A program made the position numbers and the translations under genes. The notes under the pieces were generated by a model, which searched no databases, was not told the DNA's origin, and worked only from the letters and a program-made list of their open reading frames with translations. A stretch of DNA of 13,668 nucleotides from assembly GCA_035464115.1 (NCBI GenBank), contig DATHSN010000466.1:1-13668 (forward strand). The letters run 5' to 3'. Below are positions 8,017-13,648 of the stretch, piece after piece. How positions within the stretch are numbered: position 1 is the first letter of the stretch; each line of letters starts with the position of its first letter. Source of the stretch: DATHSN01 sp035464115. Its GTDB lineage: Bacteria > Actinomycetota > Acidimicrobiia > Acidimicrobiales > SKKL01.

Positions 8017-9273
8017 GTGACCACCGCCACCCTTCCCAACCCGATCTACCCCGAGTTCTGGGTGCGCCCGCCCGACGAGATCGAGCGCGACCTCGCCACC
8101 TTGCGCGCCGACGGCCCCGTGTCGTTCCACCCCGAACCGACCGTGCCCGACGACTCGCCGATCCCCCAGGGGCCGGGCTTCTGGGCCATCACCAAGCACC
8201 GCGACATCCTCCACTGCTCGAAGAACCCGGCGGTGTTCAGCTCGGCCCGAGGCATCACCGTGCTCGACTCGCCGCCCGAGTTCAACGAGTACTTCGGCTC
8301 GATGATCGCCATGGACGACCCGCGCCACGCCCGCCTGCGACGCATCGTCTCGGCGGGCTTCACGCCGCGGATGCTCAAGCGCCTCGAGGACTCCGTGCAG
8401 GACCTCGCGGCCGGCATCGTCGACGACATCGCCGAGCGCGGCGAGTGCGACTTCGTGGTCGACGTGGCCGCCCGCCTCCCCTTGAAGATCGTGTGCGATC
8501 TCATGGGGATCCCCGACTCCCAGCTCGACTTCGTGTTCGACCGCACCAACATGATCCTCGGCGCCTCCGACCCCGAGTACATGCCCGAGGGCACCGACGT
8601 GCTCACCGCGCTGCTCACCGCCGGCGGCGAGCTGGCCGCGCTCATGGAGGAGGTGGCCGAGAGCAAGCGGGGCGGCGACGGCACCGACCTCACCAGCATG
8701 CTGGTGAACGCCGAGCTCGACGAGGACCGGCTCACCCACGCCGACCTCGCCAGCTTCTTCATCCTCTTGGTGGTCGCCGGCAACGAGACCACGCGCAACG
8801 CCATCGGGTGGGGCCTGAAGTACCTCACCGACAACCCCGACCAGCGGGCGATCTGGGCCGCCGACTTCGAGACCGTCGCCCCCACCGCGGTCGAGGAGAT
8901 CGTCCGGCTGGCCAGCCCGGTCACCTACATGCGCCGCACCGCCACCCAGGACACCGAGGTGGGCGGCCAGGCCATCGCCGCCGGCGACAAGCTGTGCCTG
9001 TTCTACCTGGCGGCGAACCGCGACGAGGACGTCTTCGACGACCCGTACCGCTTCGACGTCACCCGCCGCCCGAACGACCACGTGGGCTTCGGTGGTCCCG
9101 GTCCGCACTTCTGCCTCGGCGCCCACCTCGCCCGGCGGGAGATCACCGTGATGTTCCGCGAGCTGTTCCACCGGCTCCCCGACATCCACGCCACCGGCGA
9201 GCCCGAGCAGCTCAAGGCCAGCTTCATCCACGGCGTCAAGCACCTCCCCGCCGCGTTCACCCCGGTCCGCTGA
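8017..9273 (+). CDS. Cytochrome P450 (soluble bacterial type)
   Basis: This 418-residue haem-thiolate monooxygenase has all key motifs. The I-helix is VVAGNETT (A254, G255, T258 and T259 for oxygen activation). The K-helix ExxR is E294-IV-R297. The haem loop FGGPGPHFCLGAHLAR contains the proximal ligand Cys366. The C-terminus SFIHGVKHLPAAF and the haem loop resemble actinobacterial P450s of the CYP125/CYP124/CYP142 neighbourhood, which oxidise sterol or branched-lipid tails; substrate specificity cannot be read from this. There is no membrane anchor. It needs an electron donor, but no ferredoxin or reductase gene is in the window. GTG 8017 is preferred over TTG 7999 because of the TACGGT box just upstream. 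It diverges from the LuxR-type regulator, a likely controller, and is followed by a strong hairpin. Confidence 0.95.
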   Translation: MTTATLPNPIYPEFWVRPPDEIERDLATLRADGPVSFHPEPTVPDDSPIPQGPGFWAITKHRDILHCSKNPAVFSSARGITVLDSPPEFNEYFGSMIAMDDPRHARLRRIVSAGFTPRMLKRLEDSVQDLAAGIVDDIAERGECDFVVDVAARLPLKIVCDLMGIPDSQLDFVFDRTNMILGASDPEYMPEGTDVLTALLTAGGELAALMEEVAESKRGGDGTDLTSMLVNAELDEDRLTHADLASFFILLVVAGNETTRNAIGWGLKYLTDNPDQRAIWAADFETVAPTAVEEIVRLASPVTYMRRTATQDTEVGGQAIAAGDKLCLFYLAANRDEDVFDDPYRFDVTRRPNDHVGFGGPGPHFCLGAHLARREITVMFRELFHRLPDIHATGEPEQLKASFIHGVKHLPAAFTPVR

Positions 9274-9280
9274 CCCCGCG

Positions 9281-9313
9281 CGGTGGCGACCTCCGCCGCG
9301 GGGGTCGCCACCG
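9281..9313 (+). terminator. Terminator-like hairpin after the P450
   Basis: CGGTGGCGACC (9281-9291) and GGTCGCCACCG (9303-9313) form a perfect 11-bp stem. It can extend inward by one G-T wobble and two C-G pairs, leaving a 5-nt loop. It starts 8 nt after the P450 stop and lacks a U-tract. It would separate the P450 from the cytochrome c gene. Confidence 0.6.
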
Positions 9314-9327
9314 CAGGGCGCCCGGCC

Positions 9328-9333
9328 TAGAGT
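9328..9333 (+). promoter_or_regulatory. -10 box (TAGAGT) for the cytochrome c gene
   Basis: TAGAGT fits TAnnnT and lies just after the P450 terminator hairpin. The GTG start is 48 nt further on with no in-frame start codon between, so unlike its neighbours this message would have a leader of about 40 nt. No Shine-Dalgarno sequence is evident in that leader. Confidence 0.35.
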
Positions 9334-9381
9334 CGGGCGCCAGCACCCGGCGACGCTGCGAGCGCTGGTGCGCCTCCCCCC

Positions 9382-9729
9382 GTGACCGATCGCCCCTCCG
9401 CCCGGCCCTGGCGCCTCGTCGCCCTCGTCTCCGTTCTCGCCGCCGGCGGGGCGGTCGCCGGCTGCGGCGACGGCGGCGGGTCGACGACCGGCGCCGGCGG
9501 ACGGCCGTCGGGCGAGGCGCTCTACCTCACGGCGTGCGCCTCGTGCCACGGCGACTCGGGCGAGGGCCGACCCGGGCTGGGCGACCCGATCGCGCCCGAC
9601 CTCACCCCGGTGCAGGCCCGCAGCGTCATCCGCAACGGCATGGGGGCCATGCCCGGCTTCCCCGACCTCCCCGACGACCAGGTCGAGGCGATCGTCGACT
9701 ACATCACCGGCGACCTCCACGCCGGCTGA
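9382..9729 (+). CDS. Monohaem cytochrome c lipoprotein
   Basis: This 115-residue exported electron carrier has a signal sequence ending in lipobox AVAGC with lipidated Cys28, then a Gly/Ser-rich linker to about residue 42 and a compact class I cytochrome c domain. CASCH (C52, C55, H56) binds haem covalently, and M90 in GAMPGFPDL is the likely sixth ligand. The end, DDQVEAIVDYI, is the typical final helix. It would sit on the outer face of the membrane and pass electrons to or from a respiratory complex or dehydrogenase. The P450 next door is cytosolic, so direct partnership is unlikely. The GTG start is the only candidate ahead of the signal peptide. The gene has its own -10-like box, and the palindromic repeat array begins 13 nt after its stop. 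Confidence 0.93.
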   Translation: MTDRPSARPWRLVALVSVLAAGGAVAGCGDGGGSTTGAGGRPSGEALYLTACASCHGDSGEGRPGLGDPIAPDLTPVQARSVIRNGMGAMPGFPDLPDDQVEAIVDYITGDLHAG

Positions 9730-9742
9730 CTCCCCCCCCGCA

Positions 9743-9956
9743 CGAACTGGCGAATCGAGGGTGCGTGGGACGCACTGACGATTCGCCGGAACGCAGGGAC
9801 GACCGGTAGCGCCGACCCCCCGTCCGAACTGGCGAATCGACGGTGCGTGGGACGCACCGACGATTCGCCGGAACGCAGAGGCGACCGGTAGCGCCGACCC
9901 CCCGTCCGAACTGGCGAATCGAGGGTGCGTGGGACGCACCGACGATTCGCCGGAAC
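9743..9956. repeat. Tandem array of three 50-nt palindromes, exact 82-bp period
   Basis: Copies lie at 9743-9792, 9825-9874 and 9907-9956 and differ from each other at one or two of 50 positions. The two intervening 32-nt segments (9793-9824, 9875-9906) differ at only two positions, so the true unit is 82 bp. Each core folds into a hairpin. In the second copy GGCGAATCGACGGTGCGT (9831-9848) pairs with the 18 bases after the GGG loop with one mismatch; copies 1 and 3 have three and two. The last copy ends 55 nt before the ATG of the AbiEi-DUF559 gene. Possible roles are binding sites for that protein, ends of a mobile unit, or structured RNA. Confidence 0.9.
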
Positions 9957-10011
9957 GGAGAGGGACGGGCGGTCGGGGCTCGCTGTCACACGCCTTGGGT
10001 CAACTGTCGTC

Positions 10012-10932
10012 ATGGCTGACACCGCGAGACGCATCCGACGACTCGCCGAGCACCAGCTCGGCCTCCTCTCCCGCACCCAGGCGACCGAGCTCGGTCTCGA
10101 CCACTGGGCGGTCGCGCGTCGCATGGCCTCCGGGGAGCTCGACGAGCCCCGACCCGGGGTGCTCCGCATCGCCGGCTCGCCCCGGACCGACGCCCAGCTC
10201 GTCGCCGTCGAGCTGATGGCCGCCGGACCCGATGCTGCGGTGTCACACACCACGGCAGCGTGGTGGTGGGGCGTACCCGGCTTCGGGCCGCGGCCCGTGC
10301 ACGTCACCCGCTCGCGCGCCGACACCCGGGCCCGACGCAACGTCCACCAGACCCGTGTGTGGCCCGCTCACCACCGGGTCCGCCGTGACGGGCTGTGGGT
10401 CACGTCGCCGGCGCGCACCGTCGCCGACCTGGCCGGTCTCGTCCATCCGGCGAGAGCCGAGCGGGCCGCCGACCGGCTGTGGATCGATCGGCACCTCAGC
10501 GGCGAAGAGCTCGCCAACGTCCTGGGCGAGCTGCAGGGCCGGGGACGACGCGGCATCGCTGTCCTGCGCCGCCTCGCCGACGAGCGCGGCCCCGGCTACA
10601 TCCCACCCGAGAGCTCGCTCGAGCGCCGGTTCCACCGCCTGCTCGACGACTGGGGCGAGCCGCCGCTCGAGCGCCAGGTGGTGATCTACGACGACGAGGG
10701 CGAGATCGGACGCGTCGACGCGCTCGATCGGGGCCGGCGGATCGTGGTCGAGATCGACTCCGAGCGCCACCACACGTCGATCGTCGACCGACGCGCCGAC
10801 GCCGAGCGCGACGCACGCCTCCGGCGGGCCGGCTACGAGGTCGTGCGGATCACCGAGGAGATGCTCGACGCCGTCCTCCCTGCGCTGACGGCGGTGCGCG
10901 ATGCCCGTTGCCGCCGCGACGCCGCTGCGTGA
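10012..10932 (+). CDS. AbiEi-like winged-helix domain fused to DUF559/Vsr-like endonuclease domain
   Basis: This 306-residue protein has two parts. The N-terminus (about 5-100) reads like the AbiEi antitoxin DNA-binding domain: HQLGLLSRTQATELGLD, a basic helix VARRMASGEL, the wing RPGVLRIAG, then SHTTAAWWWGVPGF. The C-terminus (about 198-295) resembles DUF559, a PD-(D/E)xK-type fold related to Vsr nicking endonucleases: E200/E204 in an opening helix, D236 in GRVDAL, E247-I-D249 in VVEID, and a closing helix-strand ARLRRAGYEVVRIT. No AbiEii toxin gene is adjacent, so a classical toxin-antitoxin pair is not supported. The ATG at 10012 is chosen because the frame upstream runs through the palindromic array and gives peptide unlike the family. 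Flanking palindromes suggest it acts on DNA hairpins or represses its own promoter (inference). Confidence 0.85.
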   Translation: MADTARRIRRLAEHQLGLLSRTQATELGLDHWAVARRMASGELDEPRPGVLRIAGSPRTDAQLVAVELMAAGPDAAVSHTTAAWWWGVPGFGPRPVHVTRSRADTRARRNVHQTRVWPAHHRVRRDGLWVTSPARTVADLAGLVHPARAERAADRLWIDRHLSGEELANVLGELQGRGRRGIAVLRRLADERGPGYIPPESSLERRFHRLLDDWGEPPLERQVVIYDDEGEIGRVDALDRGRRIVVEIDSERHHTSIVDRRADAERDARLRRAGYEVVRITEEMLDAVLPALTAVRDARCRRDAAA

Positions 10933-10933
10933 G

Positions 10934-10972
10934 CCCCGGCGGCCACCCCCGGCGGCCACCCCCGACGGCCAC
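10934..10972. repeat. Three 13-bp tandem repeats after the AbiEi-DUF559 stop
   Basis: CCCCGGCGGCCAC occurs at 10934-10946 and 10947-10959 and, with one change (G to A), at 10960-10972. It begins one base after the stop codon and leads into the downstream palindromes. It may be a slippage product or a spacer of the repeat cluster. Confidence 0.8.
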
Positions 10973-10979
10973 CCCATCT

Positions 10980-11029
10980 CGAACCAGCGAATCCACGGTG
11001 CGCCACGCGCACCCACGATTCGCCAGAAC
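10980..11029. repeat. Downstream palindrome D1, diverged member of the same family
   Basis: This copy matches the upstream cores at about 40 of 50 positions and has the same layout: a C-run, a short spacer, CGAACCAGCGAATCC, and an arm ending GATTCGCC. The loop is CAC instead of GGG, and the loop-closing pair is C-G instead of T-A, so pairing next to the loop is kept by a double change. The full stem is weaker, with about 14 of 18 positions paired. Confidence 0.85.
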
Positions 11030-11051
11030 CACGGTGTGGCGGCGCCCCTGA

Positions 11052-11102
11052 CGAACCGGCGAACCCACGATGCGCCACGCGCACCCACGATTCGCCAGTT
11101 CG
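11052..11102. repeat. Downstream palindrome D2, outer end inverted relative to upstream copies
   Basis: D2 matches D1 at about 45 of 50 positions and starts 72 bp after it. Its right arm ends in CGATTCGCCAGTTCG (11088-11102), the exact reverse complement of the left arm of all three upstream copies. D1 ends in CCAGAAC instead. D2 ends 9 nt short of the stop codon of the minus-strand thioesterase gene. Confidence 0.85.
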
Positions 11103-11111
11103 CGTTGGGGG

Positions 11112-11474
11112 TCAGCCGAAGCGGCTGAGGTCGACCACGGCCCGCTGGTGGGTGCCCTCGGAGAGCACCCGGTCGCCGCAGGTGACCCGGGTGTCGAAGG
11201 TGAGCCGGCGCCGGTCGATCGCCGCCACCCGGCAGGTGACCTCGATCTCTTCGCCGGCCATCGCTGCCGCCGCGTGGCTCACGCACACGTGGGTGCCGAC
11301 CGTCGTCTCGCCCTCGTCGAGGTGGTCCTGGGCGGTGCGCAGGCAGGTGGCCTCGATGAGCTGGATCATCGCCGGTGTCGAGAGCACCGCCACCGGCAGG
11401 TGCGGCGGCGACATCTCCTCGGTGACGGCGTAGGTGGCCCGGCCCTCCAGGCCGACGGCGAGCGAGTCGAGCAT
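11112..11474 (-). CDS. FlK-like hotdog thioesterase
   Basis: This 120-residue single-domain hotdog protein resembles fluoroacetyl-CoA thioesterase (FlK) and its relatives. The N-terminus VGLEGRATYAVTEEMSPPH is typical. The FlK catalytic set Thr42/Glu50/His76 has counterparts here with identical spacing: T33 in STPAM, E41 in LIEAT, H67 in VSHAA. The end, EGTHQRAVVDLSRF, is also family-typical. It should hydrolyse an acyl-CoA; FlK itself is specialised for fluoroacetyl-CoA, but most relatives have unknown substrates, so fluoroacetate resistance should not be assumed. The ATG is preceded by GGGGGA with a 7-nt spacer. It lies 88 bp downstream of flotillin on the same strand but probably has its own promoter, perhaps near CAAGAT (11523-11528). 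It converges on the AbiEi-DUF559 unit. Confidence 0.9.
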   Translation of the reverse strand: MLDSLAVGLEGRATYAVTEEMSPPHLPVAVLSTPAMIQLIEATCLRTAQDHLDEGETTVGTHVCVSHAAAAMAGEEIEVTCRVAAIDRRRLTFDTRVTCGDRVLSEGTHQRAVVDLSRFG

Positions 11475-11497
11475 GACGTGGTCCCCCGGTCGGTGAG

Positions 11498-11513
11498 CGC
11501 TCCGGGCGGAGCG
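11498..11513 (-). terminator. Small hairpin between flotillin and thioesterase genes
   Basis: CGCTCC (11498-11503) and GGAGCG (11508-11513) pair around GGGC. It could end the NfeD-flotillin transcript or lie in the thioesterase leader. It is short and could be chance. Confidence 0.25.
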
Positions 11514-11562
11514 GACCTCGCCATCTTGGCAGCCGCACCTGCGCCGCCGGGACGGTCGGGAC

Positions 11563-12966
11563 CTACCCGTCGTTCACGGTGCCGTCGAGCGCGGTGCCGT
11601 CGAGGCGCGGCGACGAGGGGGTCGACCGGTCGACGAACGCGGCGACCAGCTCGCCCAGGTCGACGCCGAGCAGGTCCTTGACGATCTGGTTGCCCTGGGT
11701 GACCGTCGACGCCGCGCTGCGCACCGTCTGGCTGGCCCCGTCGGTGGAGATGACGGTGAGCGAGTCGATGTTGGCCATCGGCGCCGCGGCCTCGGCGACG
11801 ATCTGGGGCAGGCGGCCGGCCACGATGTCGACGATGGCGGCCTCCCCGTAGCCCTGGTAGGCGGCGGCCTTCTTGGTCATGGCGTCGGCCTCGGCGTCGC
11901 CTCGGGCCCGGATCGAGTCGGCCTCGGCGGCACCCTCGGCCCGCACCGCCTCGGCGAGCGCCTTGCGCCGCTCCCGCTCGGCCTGGCCCGAGAGCCGGGT
12001 CTTCTCCGCCTCGGCCTCGGCCTCGGCGATCTCGCGGGCCTTCTCGGCCGCCGCCTGGACCTCGACGGCGTAGCGCTGGGCGTCGGCGGGCTTGCGGACC
12101 TGGGTGTCGAGCTGGCGATCGGTGAGCTGGGCCTGGCGGGTGGCGACCTGCTCCTGGGCCTGGATCACCTCGATGTCGCGGGCCGCCTGGGCCATGGGGC
12201 CCGCCGCCGCGGCGTCGGCCGCCGCGGCGTCGATCTGGGCCTTGATCTCGGCGTTCTTGAGCTCGAGCGCGCGGTTGGCCATCGCGATCTCCTCCTCGGC
12301 GAGGATGCGGGCCTGCTCGGCCTCACGCCGGGCGATGGCCTCGGCGATCGCCGCCTCCTTCTGCGCCCGCGCCGCCTCGGGGCGGCCCAGGTCGGCGAGG
12401 TAGTTGCCCTCGGCCTGGATGTCCTGGAGCTGGAACGTGTCGAGCACCAGGCCCTGTCCGGTGAGGGAGTTCTCGGCCTCCTCGGCCACCGCCGCCGCGA
12501 ACGCGGCGCGGTCGCGGATGATCTCCTCGACCGACAGCCGGCCGACGATCGCGCGCAGCGAGCCGGCGAGCACCTCGCGGGTGAACACGTCGATCTCGTC
12601 CTGTTGGCCGAGGAAGCGCTGGGCGGCCGCCCGGATCAGCTCCTCGGTGCCGCCGACCTTCACCACCGCCACACCCTCGAGCGAGCAGCGGATGCCGTTC
12701 GACGAGACCGCGGCGGGCACCGAGATGGCGATCTGGCGCGACGTGAGGTCGATGACCCCGAGCTTCTGGATGAAGGGGATCACGAACACGCTCGCGCCCA
12801 TCACGACCTTCTGGCCGGAGGTGTCGCTCCCACCGCTCTTGCCCTTGCTGCCGGTGATGATGAACGCCTGGTTGGGTCCGGCGACCTTGATCCGCGAGAT
12901 CACGTAGGCCAGCAGGACGACGACGAGCACGCCGAGGCCGATGAGGGCGGTGGTGAACGATGACAT
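11563..12966 (-). CDS. Flotillin family protein (SPFH/band 7)
   Basis: This 467-residue membrane scaffold protein resembles Bacillus FloT (YuaG). One N-terminal hydrophobic segment (about 7-23) is followed by the SPFH domain (about 28-190, starting KVAGPNQAFIITG), then a long Ala/Glu-rich coiled coil (about 195-400, with runs such as REIAEAEAEAEKTRL), and a C-terminal flotillin tail ending near KDLLGVDLGELVAAF. Flotillins oligomerise at the inner membrane and organise ordered microdomains affecting secretion, signalling and fluidity. The ATG at 12964-12966 lies 2 nt after the NfeD stop, and AGGAG within the end of the NfeD gene serves as ribosome binding site, so translation is probably coupled. 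The same frame is open back to 13566, but that stretch is antisense-like Arg/Pro-rich sequence overlapping NfeD and was not included. Confidence 0.93.
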   Translation of the reverse strand: MSSFTTALIGLGVLVVVLLAYVISRIKVAGPNQAFIITGSKGKSGGSDTSGQKVVMGASVFVIPFIQKLGVIDLTSRQIAISVPAAVSSNGIRCSLEGVAVVKVGGTEELIRAAAQRFLGQQDEIDVFTREVLAGSLRAIVGRLSVEEIIRDRAAFAAAVAEEAENSLTGQGLVLDTFQLQDIQAEGNYLADLGRPEAARAQKEAAIAEAIARREAEQARILAEEEIAMANRALELKNAEIKAQIDAAAADAAAAGPMAQAARDIEVIQAQEQVATRQAQLTDRQLDTQVRKPADAQRYAVEVQAAAEKAREIAEAEAEAEKTRLSGQAERERRKALAEAVRAEGAAEADSIRARGDAEADAMTKKAAAYQGYGEAAIVDIVAGRLPQIVAEAAAPMANIDSLTVISTDGASQTVRSAASTVTQGNQIVKDLLGVDLGELVAAFVDRSTPSSPRLDGTALDGTVNDG

Positions 12967-12968
12967 GG

Positions 12969-13490
12969 TCAGCTGTGCTCCTGGTCGTGGCGGAGGAGGC
13001 CGGGCTCGAAGGGCTCGACGGTGACGAGGGTGGACGACGTGACGTCGACCACGACGATCTCGGTGCCCGGGGCGAGGGGGCGGCCCGCCGTGCAGGCGAC
13101 CTTCACCGGACCGGCCGGCCGGGTGAGGAGCACCTCGCCGTAGCGCTCCGGGGTCGGCGGGGTGAGCACGGTGCCGAGCGAACCGAGCATGGCCGGCTCG
13201 GAGTCGGTGGAGTCGGTGCGCAGGCCGCTGGCGGCGGCGGTGAGCCGCACCGCGAGCCATCCGAACGCCACCCCGGCGGCGATGCCGGGCAGCACCGCCA
13301 CCGGCCCGAGGGGCTCGACGAGCGCGCCGGCGCCGAACCCGAAGGCGGCGACGAACGCGGCGACGGCGGGGAGCGACAGCCAGCCCGACCCGAGGTCGAG
13401 GGCGTCGATCATCCCGTCGATGGAGTCGACGACGATCGACGCGAGCAGCACCAGGGTGGATCCCACGCCGATCCACAAGAAGGTGTTCAC
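12969..13490 (-). CDS. NfeD-like membrane protein, flotillin partner
   Basis: This 173-residue protein has three predicted membrane segments (about 3-21, 38-58 and 63-81), followed by a soluble beta-rich domain (about 98-165) of OB-fold type: LGSLGTVLTP, GEVLL, then PLAPGTEIVVVDVTSSTLVTVEPF. This is the short NfeD class without a ClpP-like protease domain, as in Bacillus YuaF. Such genes commonly sit just upstream of flotillin, as here with a 2-nt gap, and the products act together in membrane microdomains. GTG 13490 is chosen because the first membrane segment begins at once. An in-frame ATG at 13568 would add 26 residues rich in Arg and Pro and cannot be excluded. A weak CACTGT box lies 5 nt before the GTG. 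Confidence 0.87.
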   Translation of the reverse strand: MNTFLWIGVGSTLVLLASIVVDSIDGMIDALDLGSGWLSLPAVAAFVAAFGFGAGALVEPLGPVAVLPGIAAGVAFGWLAVRLTAAASGLRTDSTDSEPAMLGSLGTVLTPPTPERYGEVLLTRPAGPVKVACTAGRPLAPGTEIVVVDVTSSTLVTVEPFEPGLLRHDQEHS

Positions 13491-13586
13491 GGCCCACAGT
13501 GTGCCCCGCCGGGGGGCCGTCTGCTCGATCGTGGGCCGGGGCCGACGGTCGAGCGCCGGCGGCCACATCGGAGGCGAACGACGCGG

Positions 13587-13612
13587 CGGGCCCGGTCCGA
13601 GGACCGGGCCCG
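13587..13612 (-). terminator. Strong hairpin upstream of NfeD
   Basis: CGGGCCCGGTCC (13587-13598) and GGACCGGGCCCG (13601-13612) are perfect 12-nt complements separated by two bases, giving in practice an 11-bp stem with a CGAG loop. It lies between the NfeD start and the right edge of the window. The likeliest role is the terminator of a minus-strand gene whose end is at 13649-13651. The plus-strand role is unclear because no plus-strand gene reads into it. Confidence 0.55.
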
Positions 13613-13648
13613 ACGGGTGCTCTCTGGAGCGGACGACGGTGTCGTGTC

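Larger units (their letters stand above)
9743..11102 (+). mobile_element. Candidate mobile unit: AbiEi-DUF559 gene bounded by inverted palindromic repeats
   Basis: CGAACTGGCGAATCG at 9743-9757 and its exact reverse complement at 11088-11102 are the outermost arms of two clusters of one palindrome family that flank a single nuclease-like gene. Outside both ends there is a C-rich run (read inward) and, 13 nt on the left and 9 nt on the right, the stop codon of a neighbouring convergent gene. No target-site duplication is obvious and no known transposase is present. The case for mobility rests on symmetry and on the accessory character of the gene. It could instead be a chromosomal gene with unusual intergenic repeats. 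Confidence 0.4.

Noticed and set aside
5610..8039. 809-codon minus-strand frame overlapping the LuxR-type regulator
   Set aside because: An out-of-frame shadow rich in Arg and Gly; the regulator frame has clear Walker and HTH motifs.
8002..9939. 645-codon minus-strand frame opposite the P450 and cytochrome c genes
   Set aside because: An antisense shadow; both plus-strand genes have complete catalytic or haem motifs.
9743..9956. CRISPR-like array: three 50-nt repeats with 32-nt spacers
   Set aside because: The two spacers are nearly identical (two differences in 32) and the repeats are longer than usual; no cas gene is present. It is a tandem 82-bp repeat with internal palindromes.
10002..10007. 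AACTGT as a -10 box for the AbiEi-DUF559 gene
   Set aside because: It matches only the second and last bases of TAnnnT and ends 4 nt before the ATG, too close for a start site at or before the codon.
9925..10011. Longer start for the AbiEi-DUF559 protein
   Set aside because: The extra 29 residues would be coded by the third palindrome copy and the region after it; the family-like sequence begins at the ATG at 10012.
9699..10340. Minus-strand reading frame of 213 codons across the repeat array
   Set aside because: Its peptide contains repeated translated palindrome (for example ASHAPSIRQF), and it overlaps the supported plus-strand gene.
10012..10932. AbiE toxin-antitoxin operon
   Set aside because: Only the AbiEi-like domain is present; no nucleotidyltransferase toxin gene follows before the convergent thioesterase.
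12967..13566. A 200-residue N-terminal extension of flotillin in the same open frame
   Set aside because: It overlaps the NfeD gene on the same strand, gives Arg/Pro-rich peptide, and lies before a good ATG followed by a normal flotillin membrane segment.
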